64,000 bases of DNA, taken from Lophius americanus. Taxonomy: Eukaryota > Chordata > Actinopteri > Lophiiformes > Lophiidae. Below are positions 1 to 32,102 of this stretch, in pieces. The notes beneath the pieces are model-generated. The model ran no database searches. It saw nothing but the letters and a program-made list of their open reading frames with translations, and was not told where the DNA came from. Both the position numbers and the translations under genes were made by a program. Position 1 is the first letter of the stretch; each line of letters starts with the position of its first letter. The DNA lies in assembly GCA_037951165.1 (NCBI GenBank), contig JBBDHG010000511.1, positions 68,501 through 132,500 of the forward strand, read 5' to 3'.

Positions 1-663
1 TTTATCTCCTATGAATCCTCTCAGGAAATCTGTCTGCGTTTGTTCCTGAGCTCAGAAACACACGATTATCCTTTTCCTTGTGGAGTTTTCCAGGAGTTGT
101 GGTTCTGGTTGATCTTAAAAGGCCGACGCAGCAACTTGATGACCTGACTATCTGACCGGACTCGGTTCCCTGAGGAAACGGGATCCATTTGGTTAGAAAT
201 TTGCAGAGAGACGCTGTTTGTTTTCTGTCCACTTCCTGATTTGGTTGTGTGGAAAGTGGATTTCCCTTAGACTGTTCTTTTTACATTTGATTCACCGGAT
301 TGGACTGATTTATTGTAGGTTGATGGGAAACACTGGTACGGATTTTTTCACGGAACGGACTCTAAGTCTTGAACTCATGCATTCTCACAAACCCTGAATG
401 TTATGTTTTTATTTCCTTATTGTTGTTCTTTTTTGTTTTTTGTTTTTTTTTACAACTGTGTGTTTTAATTAATATTTAAGGAAGGTTTGTCTTATCAAAA
501 TTTATGTTGTCATTATTTATTGTTTGGCAGACATGACTTATGAGTCACTGTGGGATCTGATCCTAGAACAGGCCGATGACGTCATAGAGATAGTTTGGTT
601 GAGTCGACACGGACTGTGTGTTAGAACAATAAGTTGATCCAGATCTTCTCTTGTTCCCTCCAG
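1..663. other. VPS54 intron sequence (left edge)
   Basis: No exon is recognised before the acceptor at 661-663. The stretch is AT-rich with T-runs near 420-450. It contains one dispersed copy of a 59-bp repeat at 542-600. The short open frames here on either strand show no protein similarity that I recognise. Confidence 0.6.
542..600 (+). repeat. Single dispersed copy of the 59-bp AP-1/CRE repeat unit
   Basis: This is exactly one unit of the repeat that is tandemly arrayed at 32529-33059. It carries TGAGTCA at its left border (541-547) and a perfect CRE palindrome TGACGTCA at 577-584. Most arrayed copies read TGACATCA instead, as expected if a CpG decayed. It lies in a VPS54 intron. Confidence 0.85.
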
Positions 664-20280
<19,617 letters not shown>

Positions 20281-22367
20281 TGGAGGACCAATGAAGACGG
20301 AACGTACCGGACCCACCCACCGACCCGGCGGCGGTTTCTGCCGACCTCGGAGACGAACTGGGGCTGCAGGAGACCCGGAGGGGCCAAGACCTGGTCTTCC
20401 TGAGGAGCACCTCCTTAAGTCTCCTCAAAAACTGCTGACTCCTCCTCTCTCTGTTTAATCCAGCGGGGAGAGTAAATCATGGGTGGGGTCTAATGGGGGC
20501 GGAGCCTGTAGATAACCTTTAGATGTGGTGGGTAATTTATTTTCTATCCTCTCGAGAACTTTGGATGCTTGGCGGAACGTTTCTTCCATGTTGCTGGAGC
20601 TTTATCGGAGACTGTGGACCAGAACTTTTCCGCTGCTGGTTCCAGAGATTTTTGCTAAAGCCGAGGATCCAGGGTTCAGATGATCCGGTCCAGATGTCCA
20701 GGATCTCCTTCCGGCTCCTGGAGAATCACAGGGTTACTTAACCGGGTTTCCAAACGGGTTTTGGATTCTTTTATACTCAAAAACCAGAACAGCGGTCTCG
20801 CGTTGAATGGGACCAGAGGGCGGGACCGCGACTGCAGGTCCAAACTTCTCCCAGAAGGTCGTCTTCTGGATTCTTCAATACGGTTTTAAACAAAGTTATT
20901 CAGAACTCTCATCCTTCATCGGGTTTATTCACAAAATCTATTTGTCTGTCTGCAAAGTCCACTTCTCGGTTCTGACGGACGGGTCTCATCGGCTCCAGGA
21001 CTTTGTAGAGACAGTCCAGACACAGGAACCTTAGACCCGTTCCTTCTGGGTAGATCCCACCAGGATTAAAGTCGGGCCGCTCCAGCATGTTCCAGGACCT
21101 ACTCAGGAACCAAGCCTCGGTGGACCTCCGGGTCCAGTCAGGATCATCGTCCTTTGGAACGTCCAGTGACACCGGACCTCCTCACAGAGGCGGAGATGTT
21201 TTCCCGGAATCCATCTTAAGACAACCGGCCCACAGAGTCCTCATCCAGCCCTACGCTTCACCGTAGGTGTGGCGACACTTTCAGCATCTGTCTCTTCCTT
21301 CCACTGGTCCATCCACCCCTGGGGTTCCAGCGCTCCACCAGAAACATCCCAGAACCTTTGGGTTTCATTGAGATGGTTCTGAGCCATCGGGGAGACTTTT
21401 CTTATGATTTTGTGTGGGCAGTGTTGAACGTCTGAGAGTGATAAAAACATCTTCACATCTCTGTTGCTAACCTAAATCCATCTCTTCCACTTGTGGACCG
21501 GGCCGTTTGGACCGGGCAGACCCTGAATTGAGTCACGCCTTGTTCTTTGGTGATGGAACCTCTCCGTGGCGTATGGATAGGCAAAACCACCATCCTGCTC
21601 GCCTTCACGGTGGTTTCACAAAGACCTGGACCATCAGAGTTTGTGGACTCGGACTTTGCCTCGAGGTCCCGCCTCCTGGAGAAACCTGGAAGGATCTGGA
21701 TCTGAAATCCGATCCAGACTGTGAGGCTCCTCGGCGCCATCAGCGCCAAAGTCAAACCCTCTGAACCGCAACAATGGACCCGATCATTAAGTTCTGATTT
21801 TCTCCACCACGTTAATCTATGAAGAGAGTTTGAAGCATGAAGATGAGCCCTTCCTCAAACGACTGTCCTCTTCTCCTTAATCAAACCTGCACCATCCTTT
21901 GTTTGTTTGTTTCTTCTGTGTTTGTTTGTTTGTTTGTTTGTCTTTCCTCCGAGGCTAAACGACACAAACGGACCAGAAAACCTGATCCAGATCTTTTTTT
22001 TTTCTTATCCATCATGGCGACAAACGGATCAACAACAAATCTTACTTCCGGTTTTCTTAAACTGAAATGTTCACCTGTCAATCACTACTGGAGCGCTCCG
22101 CCTGATCCAAACGCCCGTGGGCGTGGCTTACCTTCAGTCGGTACCTGTGCAGGTGCTCACGGCCACCGCCTCATTAAAAATGCAGGTTTTCTGTTCCTGA
22201 CTGACGTTTGGCCCAAAACACAAACCTGTCCAGCTGAGGTCACGCCCCCCTCGCCGTCTGAGACCCGATTCTGATCCAAACTCAAATTCTCTTCTATCGT
22301 CCTCGGCGGTTTCATCCTGATTAAAAAACGGTTGTGAGTGAAACGACTTCAAAGGACCTTTTGTGTT

Positions 22368-22560
22368 TTAAAGGAGCAGTCCGCCCCAAAAAGGTCGTGT
22401 CGTCCTTCAAACCCGATGGACAGTTTTTATTCAGCGACACCGTCCTGGACATCTGGATCAGATGGTCATCTTACGTCTTGTCCGGTCGCCGTCTTCTTCA
22501 GGAAGACCGGGGGCGAGACGATGAAGAGGGACATTCGTTTTGGGTGAACTGCTCCTTTAA
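22368..22560. mobile_element. TTAA-flanked MITE-like element, 185 bp
   Basis: The internal sequence 22372-22556 is bounded by TTAA on both sides. Its ends are inverted repeats, AGGAGCAGTCCGCCCCAAAA on the left and the complement of TTTTGGGTGAACTGCTCCT on the right. TTAA duplication with AGG ends resembles Kolobok-type nonautonomous DNA elements of fish. piggyBac is less likely because its ends start CCY. No transposase is encoded. Confidence 0.7.
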
Positions 22561-22663
22561 AGCGGGTGACGGCGAGTCGAGGCGTGACTTCAGCTTCAGA
22601 AGTGCCTACTTCCTGATCAGAGACTCGCCACTGCAGCGTGCCTACCATACCACTGTGTGCGTG

Positions 22664-22667
<4 letters not shown>

Positions 22668-22709
<42 letters not shown>

Positions 22710-22737
22710 AGTGTGTGTGTGAGAGAGAGTCGGGCTG
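22668..22737 (+). repeat. (GT)n microsatellite
   Basis: A simple GT repeat interrupted by GAGA, about 30 bp before the probable VPS54 polyadenylation signal. Confidence 0.95.
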
Positions 22738-22767
22738 CATGTCTGAGAATCCTTCAAACCTGATGTG

Positions 22768-22773
22768 AATAAA
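22768..22773 (+). terminator. Probable VPS54 polyadenylation signal AATAAA
   Basis: AATAAA on the + strand is followed about 30 bp later by GGTTGGTGTGTTTTT, a good GU/U-rich downstream element. It lies about 300 bp from the convergent UGP2 polyadenylation signal, so the two genes end tail to tail. Confidence 0.65.
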
Positions 22774-23074
22774 AGGGGATGTTGGAACAGCTGGTCCTGG
22801 TTGGTGTGTTTTTCTCTTCCTGACTGTTTATTTATTTATTACTGAAGCGTCTTTAGTCCGAGTGATCCGGAGAAAATAAGAGCCGCCCGACCCAGAATCA
22901 GAACCACCTGATGGATCCTCCTGAGCGGCGTTGGTAGTTTACTGGTTCCTTCTTCTTCTGTGGTTTTCTTCCTCTTCACTGCCCTTTAAAATCAAAACGT
23001 TTAAACCTGGAGGCAGAGATCACAGACACCCGTCATAAAAAAGATCACGTGACACCAGACGACCTTTGGCGCTC

Positions 23075-23080
23075 TTTATT
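23075..23080 (-). terminator. Probable UGP2 polyadenylation signal AATAAA
   Basis: TTTATT on the + strand reads AATAAA on the - strand, 171 bp past the UGP2 stop. This gives a short 3' UTR of roughly 190 nt. Confidence 0.65.
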
Positions 23081-23250
23081 TGACAGCAGAAGAAGAAAAC
23101 CAGTGTGGCTGCAGTAACGCGTTACTTCCTGAGGAGGTTGACCTTTGGCCTCACCCTGAACACGGACACAAACTAACGGAGTTCATCGGCGGCGAGACTT
23201 TTTCTCTCTTTAAGGTGCAAAGTGGCGTCTCTATTTCTACCCAGAAGGCC

Positions 23251-26200
23251 TCAGTGGTCCAGGATACGCAGGTTTCCTGAAACGATCTTGTTCTCCAGCA
23301 TCGCGCCGGCAGGAATGTCGATCCGGTCGCCGTGGTTGGCGATTATGATGACGGTTCCCTGTCGGGGGAAAACAAACAACATTTAAGGCTTTGATTACAA
23401 AAACGTTCACTTCCTGTTTCGTGACGTCATCTTCGTCTGGATAAATAAAATACTAATCAAAGGTGAGTCTCGTGTGTTTTTTTCTCCCCCACCTAATGTG
23501 TTGGTCATGTGACAGTGGGCGGAGCCAGCTTAGGCGGGCCTAAAAACTGATGGAGGTCTGAGGTGATCCAGAGTTTGATCTGGTACGCACGAGTCCGATC
23601 AAGGTGGTTTTAATGTAATGGCTTATCAGTCTACATTTCTGTCCACTTGGCTGCGAGCAGCACCAGAACCCAACTGGAGCATTTATACTTCAGGATAGGA
23701 CAAACAATCGAGGAGTTTCTTCACCTTCAGAGAGACGTTCTTGCCGAAGGTGACGTCTCCGGACACGGTCAGGTGGTCCAGCTCCAGCATGTCGGGGATG
23801 TTCTCGAACCGGGACAGGAACTCCTGAACCTGAGGAGCAGACCGGGTCAGATCGGTCCAACTTTATTTATGTGACACTTTTAACAGGAAGTGCTCTTCGC
23901 TCTAAGATCTGACACACAATAATTGTGTGTGAGAAAACCACATTGATTCTTTTGTGACTCTCGTTCCTCGTAAACTTACAACTATTAGACTATAGAGACG
24001 TTTCCCCCCGCGTTCTGATAAGTTGACCTTCGACCCGGCGCTCACCTTGGTGAAGGAGCTGCCCAGCTTGACGTGGGGCGTGGTGGGGAACTCCCTCTTC
24101 TTGCTCATGGTCAGCGAGCCGGCGTCCAGGCTGTACAGGTTGGACATGACCAGCAGCAGGTCGGACGACGTCTTCACCGGCAGGAAGCGGCTGCGCGGGA
24201 CGTTGACGCCCATGGCGCTCTTGAAGCTCTTGATGGCGGCGCCCACGGCCGTCTCCAGCTGGATGACGTTCAGGCCGCCGTCTAGCGTCTGCGGAGACAT
24301 TCAGGGGTTTGCGTTAGGGTGGGAAACGGCGCCTTCAGAAGATTCGGCTGGTGTTGGACTTCAAATCCCTCAAGACTCAACATGAAGGTTTGAACCAAAA
24401 GACACAAAATGGATTTTGTTAAAGAGAATAAAGTCGTGATTGAAGACAATATCGGACGGGAGTCGCTGAAGACGAGTGGAGTCGTGTTAATTTGGCGTAG
24501 GTCACCTTGGGGTTGACGAGGATCTCCAGGTCCATGGCGTTGGTCTCCTGCAGCCTCTTGATGGCGGGCAGAGAGATCCACAGGTTGTTGGTGTTGAAGA
24601 TCTTGAACTTGGTGACGGACTTGAACTCGTCGACGTGGGCCTTTGGGACCTGGGCGATCTCCAGCAGCCTCAGACGGTCCTCGTACTGGATCAGGGTACC
24701 ACCCTGCGGAGAGGAGCGGGGAGAGGCTGAGAGGGCGACACCAGCAGGGGGCGGGTGAGTGGTTCTGGCTCGCACCCATCCGCTCTCACCTTCACGTCCG
24801 CCCGGGTTTTGTCGGTGACCTCCATGATGAACTCGCAGCGCCTGTCGTCCGGCTGACTCATCAGGTGGTGGAGGATGAAGATGTCGACGGTGGCGCCCAG
24901 GTTGTCGATGTTGGACACGAAGATGTACTCCTTCCCCTCGGCGATGAGTTTGTCCAGCAGGCCCGAGTTGGCGAAGCTGGAGTAGATGTCTCCGTGACCC
25001 GGCGGGTACCAGGCCTCGCCGTTGTCTCCGCTCGTCCCCATGCTCTTCGCGATGGGCAGCAGAGACTCTTTGTTGATCCTGGGGTACCTGCAGGAGGAGC
25101 AGAGGAGATCTGAGCAACCGGGTTCAGAACCGCTGGAGACAACAGTAACAAGGTTTGACCAGGGGTTGGCTCCGCCCCCTGACCATCCCCCAGCATTCGT
25201 CTTTGCAGCAAACGGAAACGACGGCTACGTCTTCTGCCACGACTCAGACGTCAAACGTAGGAATGTCTTTGAAGGCCTCATTCAGGTGTAGAACCAGCGT
25301 TTGGGTCTGGCAACCGGTCTGTGCAGCGGAAGTCCAAAGTGTCCTACTGATGAAGACGGCGTGGAAAAGGATTGGTGTCAAACAGAACCGGTGAACAGAC
25401 TAGACCTCCACCTTCTGTCAGACTTCAGTCAGGACAGAATCTGGATCAGTTCTGAACTCATCGCCCGGTCCATTGACCAGAACCTGGATTCAATCAAATA
25501 AACTCAGATTTCATCCGAATCCTAGTTTTTAGATGTTTTTAGATGTTTCATGAACTTCAGATGGAGGTTGTTGGTTCTCCTTAAAAACAAACCCGGCAGA
25601 CCCAGGTCCAAACGTCTGTAAAGACGGGAGTTCTACCTGCTCTGATTGAAGGTGTGGATCTTGACTCGGTGGTGTTTGTATTTCTGCAGGATCTTCTTGG
25701 TGTCCTCGTCCGTGTTGAAGGAGTTCATGAGGACCAGCGGCACGTCGGCGTTGAAGGTTTTGTTCAGATGCTGGAAGGGACACGGAACACGGTTCAGATG
25801 GACCTGAAGGGGTCAAGGCGACGTGCGGTTCCGTCTGGTTGGTGACCCTACCTCGATCTGCTTGACGGTCAGGTCCAGGAAGGTGTTCTCGTTCCGGACG
25901 CTGATCAGACTCTTTGGGCCGGTGCAGCCCATACTGGTTCCCAGACCGCCGTTCAGTTTGACCACAGCTAGCTTGTTGAGGCTGGCGCTGATGTTGTCAG
26001 GGAGACCCTCGCACCGGATCGACTCGTAGGGCTGGATCTGAGGAGGCAGCAGACACGGTTAAACGAGGTGCTCCGGCGCCGATAGACCGGTCCATCCATC
26101 GGTTGCCGGTAGCAACCGACGGATGGATGGAGCTAGCATGGATGGAGCTAGCATGGCTGCGAACGTCTCACAGCCTGGAAAGAACTTCATCAGAGACTCA

Positions 26201-26934
26201 GAGATTAGTCGCCCAGAGGAACGTAGCATCGCCCAAGGAGCGTTAGCTGAACGTTAGCTGAATAAAGTAGCGGTGGTTGTTGTTTTTTTTAAATAGTTGT
26301 ATTAAACTGAAGAAACTTTATTACAAAATGTTTAAAAACCTTTCCACCAATCACCAGCGGGACACGTGTGCTCCATTCCTCAGGCTCCTCCCACTCTCTA
26401 CGATCCTCTTCAACCATCTAGAAACTAGAACCCGGAGACGGCACCGTTTGGTTCCTGACCTACATGTGACGTCCACAGCTAAAGCTAAAGCTAAAGCTAC
26501 CTTTACTAACTTTTTACGACATCCCTTATTTTCCTCGGGCCTGTTGGTACCGGTCCACAAAAACAGGATGAATAATTCTGGGTCTCATCTAATCACAGAA
26601 AACTCCACTCAATCATAGAAAACTAGCCTTTGACCCGACAGCTGAGCACAGAACCCATGAATGGAACCCATGAGCACAGAACCCATTAACAGAACCGCTG
26701 AGCACAGAACCCATGAACGGAACCGCTGAGCACAGAACCCATGAACGGGCCCTGGATTAGTAAGGAATGTTAATCTTGTGTAGGAGAAAGAGACTAGTGG
26801 AGTTTGTCAGACAGTCGTCGTCTCAGAGTCTCAGGGGGACGAATGTCCTGAAGACAGACGTCCAAATGCTGCGGCGGTCAGTCAGACTATTCTGAGCCCT
26901 GACCTTCAGTGTGCAGCGGTATTTATGGAGCACT

Positions 26935-26971
<37 letters not shown>

Positions 26972-29900
26972 CTGTGTGTGTGTGTGGAACACATGTCTTT
27001 AGTCTGAATGTTCTCTCTCCTCAGGTCCGGTTTCAGAGACTCGTGACCGGGTCACGTCTCTTTCTGTACCTTGCGGTGAAATGACTGGACCTCCATCTTA
27101 TAGAATGTTTACAGCTGGTTCCTTATTTAGTCGTTCATTCGTTCAGAGGTGCTTCACTTTCTACAAAAACAACGTTGTACAACGTAAAAATAAAATAAAT
27201 CAATCCTGAAGGACCACATTAGTCCGTCAGGAAAGATGGAAAACCAGGAAAACTAAAGACTAAATGAATGAATTATGATAAATATGATGACTCTAACATT
27301 AGTTTTGTGCCAAGAGCTGCTGGTTCTGACGGTAAAGGGGGAGGAGGGGGGGATTATTGCTGGGAAGAGGCTAACGGACATCCGACAGGTTCCTGGCAGG
27401 TTATAACCGGTACAGGACTGACCGGAGCGGACTGCCACAATCAGATGTTGTTAAAACTCTGAGTCAACCATCATAGACCGACTCGATCTCAAAGATCTTT
27501 CTGTTAGGGTCTAATTCAATGTCCAAGTTGTTCCCAACCGCCGACCCAAAATCCCCAGAACCATCCGGACATTCTTCCTGTTTTGTGGTCTCTGGATCAG
27601 TTATTTGTCTAAAAGGGGAAGAATGAAGCGGATGTTCAGAAGATACCCCTACCCACAGTGAAGCGTGGTGGTGGATCGATGACGATGTAGGGCTGCTTTG
27701 ATCCTTCGGTACCGTAAACCTGTGGCGTGGACAGCGTTATGCTCCACGTAAGGAGCGGATCCGAGGACAGGAGACTAGAGCTGGTCTACAGACCATAATA
27801 GTCCAGTAGTCCTCACATGATGCCATCCAGTGAAGTTGGACTGGACTGTGAAACCAAAAGTCCGGTTCTTCAGAACCAGCTCCAGAGGAACGTACAGTCC
27901 AGTTCTTCAGAACCGGCTCCAGAGGAACGTACAGTCCAGTTCTTCAGAACCGGCCCCAGAGGAACGTACAGTCCAGTTCTTCAGAACCGGCCCCAGAGGA
28001 ACATACAGTCCGGTGACTCTGCTGACAAGAATTGGAGGATCATGTGATCATCCGCGTTAGCTAACAAGCTAACAAACCGGGCAGGACCCAACAGAAGAAG
28101 ATCCAGCAGCAGGTTCTGGTGTCTCTACCCAGAGTGCCGATGACACAGTAACAGAGACTTTTGGGTCTCTGAGTCTGAGTCTGAGTCCCGATACTAGAGC
28201 CTTGAAAGAGCCGAGTTGAATTCATCAGGCGTTGTTTCCTGCTGGACGACTGTCGGTTGTTCCACGAATGTCTTACATGTCTGAAACTTTAGTCGGCTGC
28301 TGTCGGGCGTCTCACAATTGAAGCAGAACCACATCTGATTCCCCGAAATCAGGGCGTGTTTTTCCTCGCCGTTCCTGCGCAAAGTGACTCCAGAGCGTCT
28401 GGGTGGCCGTGGCGAAACAACGTGTCACGTGGACGATAAATAACAAGTCGTCATAAAGTAGGAAGTGCTGTTTGTGGCCGGTAGCAACTGAACAGCCGGG
28501 AGAGAAAAAAAGGTTCTTACGCGTCAGAGTGCTGCTAGCAATCAAGCTAACTATAATAATAATATACGACTCCGAGCCACGTACGAGACCAGATATGAGT
28601 CCTAGCACATATAAGTCATGCTAGCACCTACGTGTCCATATAAGCCACGCTAGCACCTACGTGTCCATATAAGTCACGCTAGCACCTACGTGTCCATATG
28701 AGTCATGCTAGCACCTACGTGTCCATATAAGTCACGCTAGCACCTACGTGTCCATATAAGTCACGCTAGCACCTACGTGTCCATATAAGTCACGCTAGCA
28801 CCTACGTGTCCATATAAGTCATGCTAGCACCTACGTGTCCATATAAGTCACGCTAGCACCTACGTGTCAATATAAGTCATGCTAGCACCTACGTGTCCAT
28901 ATAAGTCATGCTAGCACCTACGTGTCCATATAAGTCACGCTAGCACCTACGTGTCAATATAAGTCATGCTAGCACCTACGTGTCCATATAAGTCATGCTA
29001 GCACCTACGTGTCCATATAAGTCACGCTAGCACCTACGTGTCAATATAAGTCATGCTAGCACCTACGTGTCCATATAAGTCACGCTAGCACCTACGTGTC
29101 CATATAAGTCATGCTAGCACCTACGTGTCCATATAAGTCACGCTAGCACCTACGTGTCCATATAAGTCACGCTAGCACCTACGTGTCCATATAAGCCACG
29201 CTAGCACCTACGTGTCCATATAAGTCACGCTAGCACCTACGTGTCCATATGAGTCATGCTAGCACCTACGTGTCCATATAAGTCACGCTAGCACCTACGT
29301 GTCCATATAAGTCACGCTAGCACCTACGTGTCCATATAAGTCACGCTAGCACCTACGTGTCCATATAAGTCATGCTAGCACCTACGTGTCCATATAAGTC
29401 ACGCTAGCACCTACGTGTCAATATAAGTCATGCTAGCACCTACGTGTCCATATAAGTCATGCTAGCACCTACGTGTCCATATAAGTCACGCTAGCACCTA
29501 CGTGTCAATATAAGTCATGCTAGCACCTACGTGTCCATATAAGTCATGCTAGCACCTACGTGTCCATATAAGTCACGCTAGCACCTACGTGTCAATATAA
29601 GTCATGCTAGCACCTACGTGTCCATATAAGTCACGCTAGCACCTACGTGTCCATATAAGTCATGCTAGCACCTACGTGTCCATATAAGTCACGCTAGCAC
29701 CTACGTGTCCATATAAGTCACGCTAGCACCTACGTGTCCATATAAGTCATGCTAGCACCTACGTGTCCATATATGAATACTAATGAAGTCCATGTACTGT
29801 ACGTGTCGTAGCCACCTACGAAAGAAGATGTGCAATTTGTTCCCATCTTATTAGCATGTTGTAGCAAACAGTTCCTCCTGCTGTTAGCTTAGATTAGCTG

Positions 29901-31838
29901 TCAAGCTAACCTATTTTGACCAAATTGTGCAGGTAGTGGTGGTGTAGGGTGGTGGTGGTAGTGTAGGGTGGTGGTGGTGGTGTATGGTGCTTACAGAGCC
30001 CTTCGGCGGCCGGTTGATCTTTGCCCAGTCGATTGCAGGACCTTTGACCTGCAGGAATGTGTGGAAGAGCTTCTTGAAGCCATGGAAGTCCTTCCTGCAG
30101 ATCTGAAACAGAAGAATCAAACATCACATGATGGAAAATGTCTGAAGGGATATTTGACTCCAGGAGGAATAAAGGAAGATGGATGATGGATAGATAGATA
30201 GATACATCCATCCATCCATCATCCATCCATCCATCATCCATCCATCTATCAAACGGCGGTGTGTGTTGGTGCAGTGTAACATTCTAAAACAGGGTTCTGT
30301 GATTCATCAGCGTCTAACAAACGTCTCCATCAGACTCCTTTAACTTTAAAAGATGGCAGCTGATGAATGAATGAATGAATGAACGAAACATTAATCCATG
30401 TATTCATCAAACAAGGACCTTTAACTTTAAAATGTATGTGCGTGAGTATGTGTGTTGATCTCTGCGTGTTTAGGCGTGTGTGTTTATCTGTGTGTGTTTA
30501 TGTGAGTGTGTGATTATGTGTGTGTGCATGTGTGTGTGTTTATGTGGGTGTGTGTGCATGTGTGTGTGTTTATGTGTGTGTGCATGTGTGTGTGTTTATG
30601 TGTGTGTGCATGTGTGTGTGTTTATGTGTGTGTGCATGTGTGTCTGTTTATGTGTGTGTGCGTTTGTGTGTGTGCATATGTGTGTGTTTATGTGTGTGTG
30701 TGCGTTTGTGTGTGTGCATATGTGTGTGTTTATGTGGGTGTGTGTGCATGTGTATGTGTTTATGTGTGTGTGTGTGTTTGTGTGTGTGCGTGTTTATGTG
30801 GGTGTGTGTGCATGTGTGTGTGTTTATGTGTGTGTGCATGTGTGTCTGTTTATGTGTGTGTGTGTGTCTATGTGTGTGTGTGTGTATGTGTGTGTGCATG
30901 TGTGTCTGTTTATGTGTGTGTGCATGTGTGTGTGTTTATGTGTGTCCTCTGGGTCCTTCACCTCAGGTACCAGCAGGCGTTTGGAGTCTTTGTCCCTGAC
31001 ATAGAAGGACCTGATGGACTCTGAATGCAGCACTCAACAAATATTTGTGCCAGGACTCTAACAGTCCCATTGACCTTTGACCCCGGAGTGCTTGTGCGGC
31101 GCCCGTAGGGTCACGATGGCTTCGCTGAAGAAAAGCTCTGATGCTGCTCAAAGCGGAGTTAAGCTAATATCACCAGGTTGGCTGTAGCTGGGATCTGTTT
31201 CAACGGAGACGGAGACTTTGTGAGGACAACGTTTGATCTTCTCACCTCCGCCTCGGTCTGGTTGGCCGTGGCGATCAGCAGCTCCAGCTCGCGGTGCATC
31301 GACTCCTCGTGCTGATGACGGAGCTTCTCCTGGAACTCTGTCATCGCTCCGCTGGTCAGGTCTGCAAACAGGCATTAGACTGGACTTGAGATCGGACATG
31401 TTGTTCTCAAACATCTTCTTTGTGATGGTGACAGCATTACATTTGAAATGTCTGACATGAACGTGGCCAGAGTTTGAACTCCATGGAGCTGGAGAGTCTA
31501 AAAATATCCACGCCGACCTTGAAGAAGCCGAAACAAAAAGCCCTGAGCTCTAAAAGTCCCTGCTGTCATGTGACCTCATCCTGCTACAAACCATCGCTGA
31601 GCAGAGTCGAACTTTGTTAAGTGATAAACTTCATTATGGAGGGTTTTTAAAGTTCAGGTGCTGCGTTCAATGACGCTCCCGTCCAACAAGATCTCTAACG
31701 GGCGGCTTTATCAGCTGAGTTATCACTCTTTTAAATATATTTAATGACAAATTCAACAAGACCAATAATCTCATTTCATGTTTGACCTCCAGGTCGAAGC
31801 AGAAAAACGACCTTCTTACCCTTTAAAGTCAACGACAT
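23251..31838 (-). CDS. UGP2: UGP2, UTP-glucose-1-phosphate uridylyltransferase (10 coding exons)
   Basis: This cytosolic enzyme makes UDP-glucose from glucose-1-phosphate and UTP, supplying glycogen, glycan and glucuronide synthesis. Exons in transcript order: 31838-31820, 31361-31246, 30102-29995, 26037-25852, 25770-25637, 25087-24790, 24703-24506, 24288-24046, 23829-23725, 23358-23251. All phases agree and give 504 residues, close to the human 508. The nucleotide-binding signature LNGGLGTSMGCTGPKS is present, as are EAWYPPGHGDIY, EYIFVSNIDNLGATVD, FKIFNTNNLWISL and the C-terminal beta-helix ending NKIVSGNLRILDH. The first exon encodes only MSLTLK plus one base. Its ATG (31836-31838) is chosen because the GTAAGA donor links in phase to GAC-CTG-ACC. 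A second in-frame Met at residue 13 matches the start of the shorter human isoform. No damage was seen. Confidence 0.96.
26088..26152. repeat. Imperfect inverted and direct repeats (CCATCCATCGGTTGC / GCAACCGACGGATGGATGG)
   Basis: An imperfect hairpin around GCCGGTAGC is followed by two direct copies of ATGGATGGAGCTAGC-like text. It lies in the UGP2 intron upstream of exon 26037-25852. No function is assigned. Confidence 0.6.
26934..26988 (+). repeat. (GT)n microsatellite
   Basis: A simple GT run in a UGP2 intron, interrupted once by GACT. Confidence 0.95.
27862..28012 (+). repeat. 37-bp tandem repeat, 4 copies
   Basis: The unit begins CCAGTTCTTCAGAACCGGCT and ends CCAGAGGAACGTACAGT. Four near-identical copies lie in the UGP2 intron between exons 3 and 4. 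Confidence 0.95.
28601..29775 (+). repeat. 29-bp minisatellite, about 40 copies, UGP2 intron
   Basis: The unit is GCTAGCACCTACGTGTCCAT followed by ATAAGTCAC, with C/T and C/A variants. Rare variants CATATGAG (28695, 29246) and TAAGCC (28641, 29192) recur exactly 551 bp apart, which is 19 units. A block of 19 units was therefore duplicated. Each unit carries ACGTG and a near-CArG CCATATAAGT. No spacers are present. Confidence 0.97.
30176..30250. repeat. (GATG/GATA)n-(CATC)n inverted simple repeat
   Basis: GGATGGATGATGGATAGATAG on the left and (CATC)n on the right form an imperfect self-complementary tetranucleotide repeat. It lies about 75 bp upstream, in the gene's direction, of UGP2 exon 30102-29995. 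Confidence 0.9.
30436..30945 (+). repeat. GT-rich minisatellite (TGTGTGTGTTTATGTGTGTG)
   Basis: About 500 bp of TGTG with regular TTTATG and GCATG interruptions, in the UGP2 intron between exons 2 and 3. Cys/Val open frames here are artefacts. Confidence 0.97.
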
Positions 31839-32054
31839 TTTCTCAAAATCCGCTCAGAAAACAAAAAGTACGTGTGGAATCCGAGGAAGCAGCTGGTTGA
31901 TGGACCCCGCAAAAACCCACCAGAACCAGTGGCGCTCAGAGAACAACGGACCTCCTCCTCATCCTCAGCTCAGAGAGGAAGCGCCCAGATCTGCAGCGCT
32001 GACCCTGAACGCAACACGAGGCCGGCCCACAGCTGCATACACCAATCACACACA

Positions 32055-32064
<10 letters not shown>

Positions 32065-32101
<37 letters not shown>
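32065..32101 (+). repeat. (GT)n microsatellite
   Basis: A short GT run about 230 bp upstream of the UGP2 start codon. Confidence 0.95.

Positions 32102-32102
<1 letters not shown>

Larger units (their letters stand above)
20281..22790 (+). other. VPS54 3' UTR and downstream sequence (probable)
   Basis: From the VPS54 stop to the first good AATAAA with GT-rich text beyond it there is about 2.5 kb with no recognisable open frame. An earlier ATTAAA near 21065 and another near 22172 could give shorter transcripts. The stretch includes a MITE-like element at 22368-22560 and a GT repeat at 22668-22737. The extent of the UTR is an inference. Confidence 0.5.

Noticed and set aside
24301..24330. Interstitial telomeric repeat (GTTAGGGTGGG)
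   Set aside because: Only a single GTTAGGG is present and no tandem TTAGGG run was seen in the window.
28601..29775. CRISPR array (29-bp repeats)
   Set aside because: Units are head to tail without unique spacers, in a fish gene intron. The same objection applies to the 31-bp array at 5919-7136.
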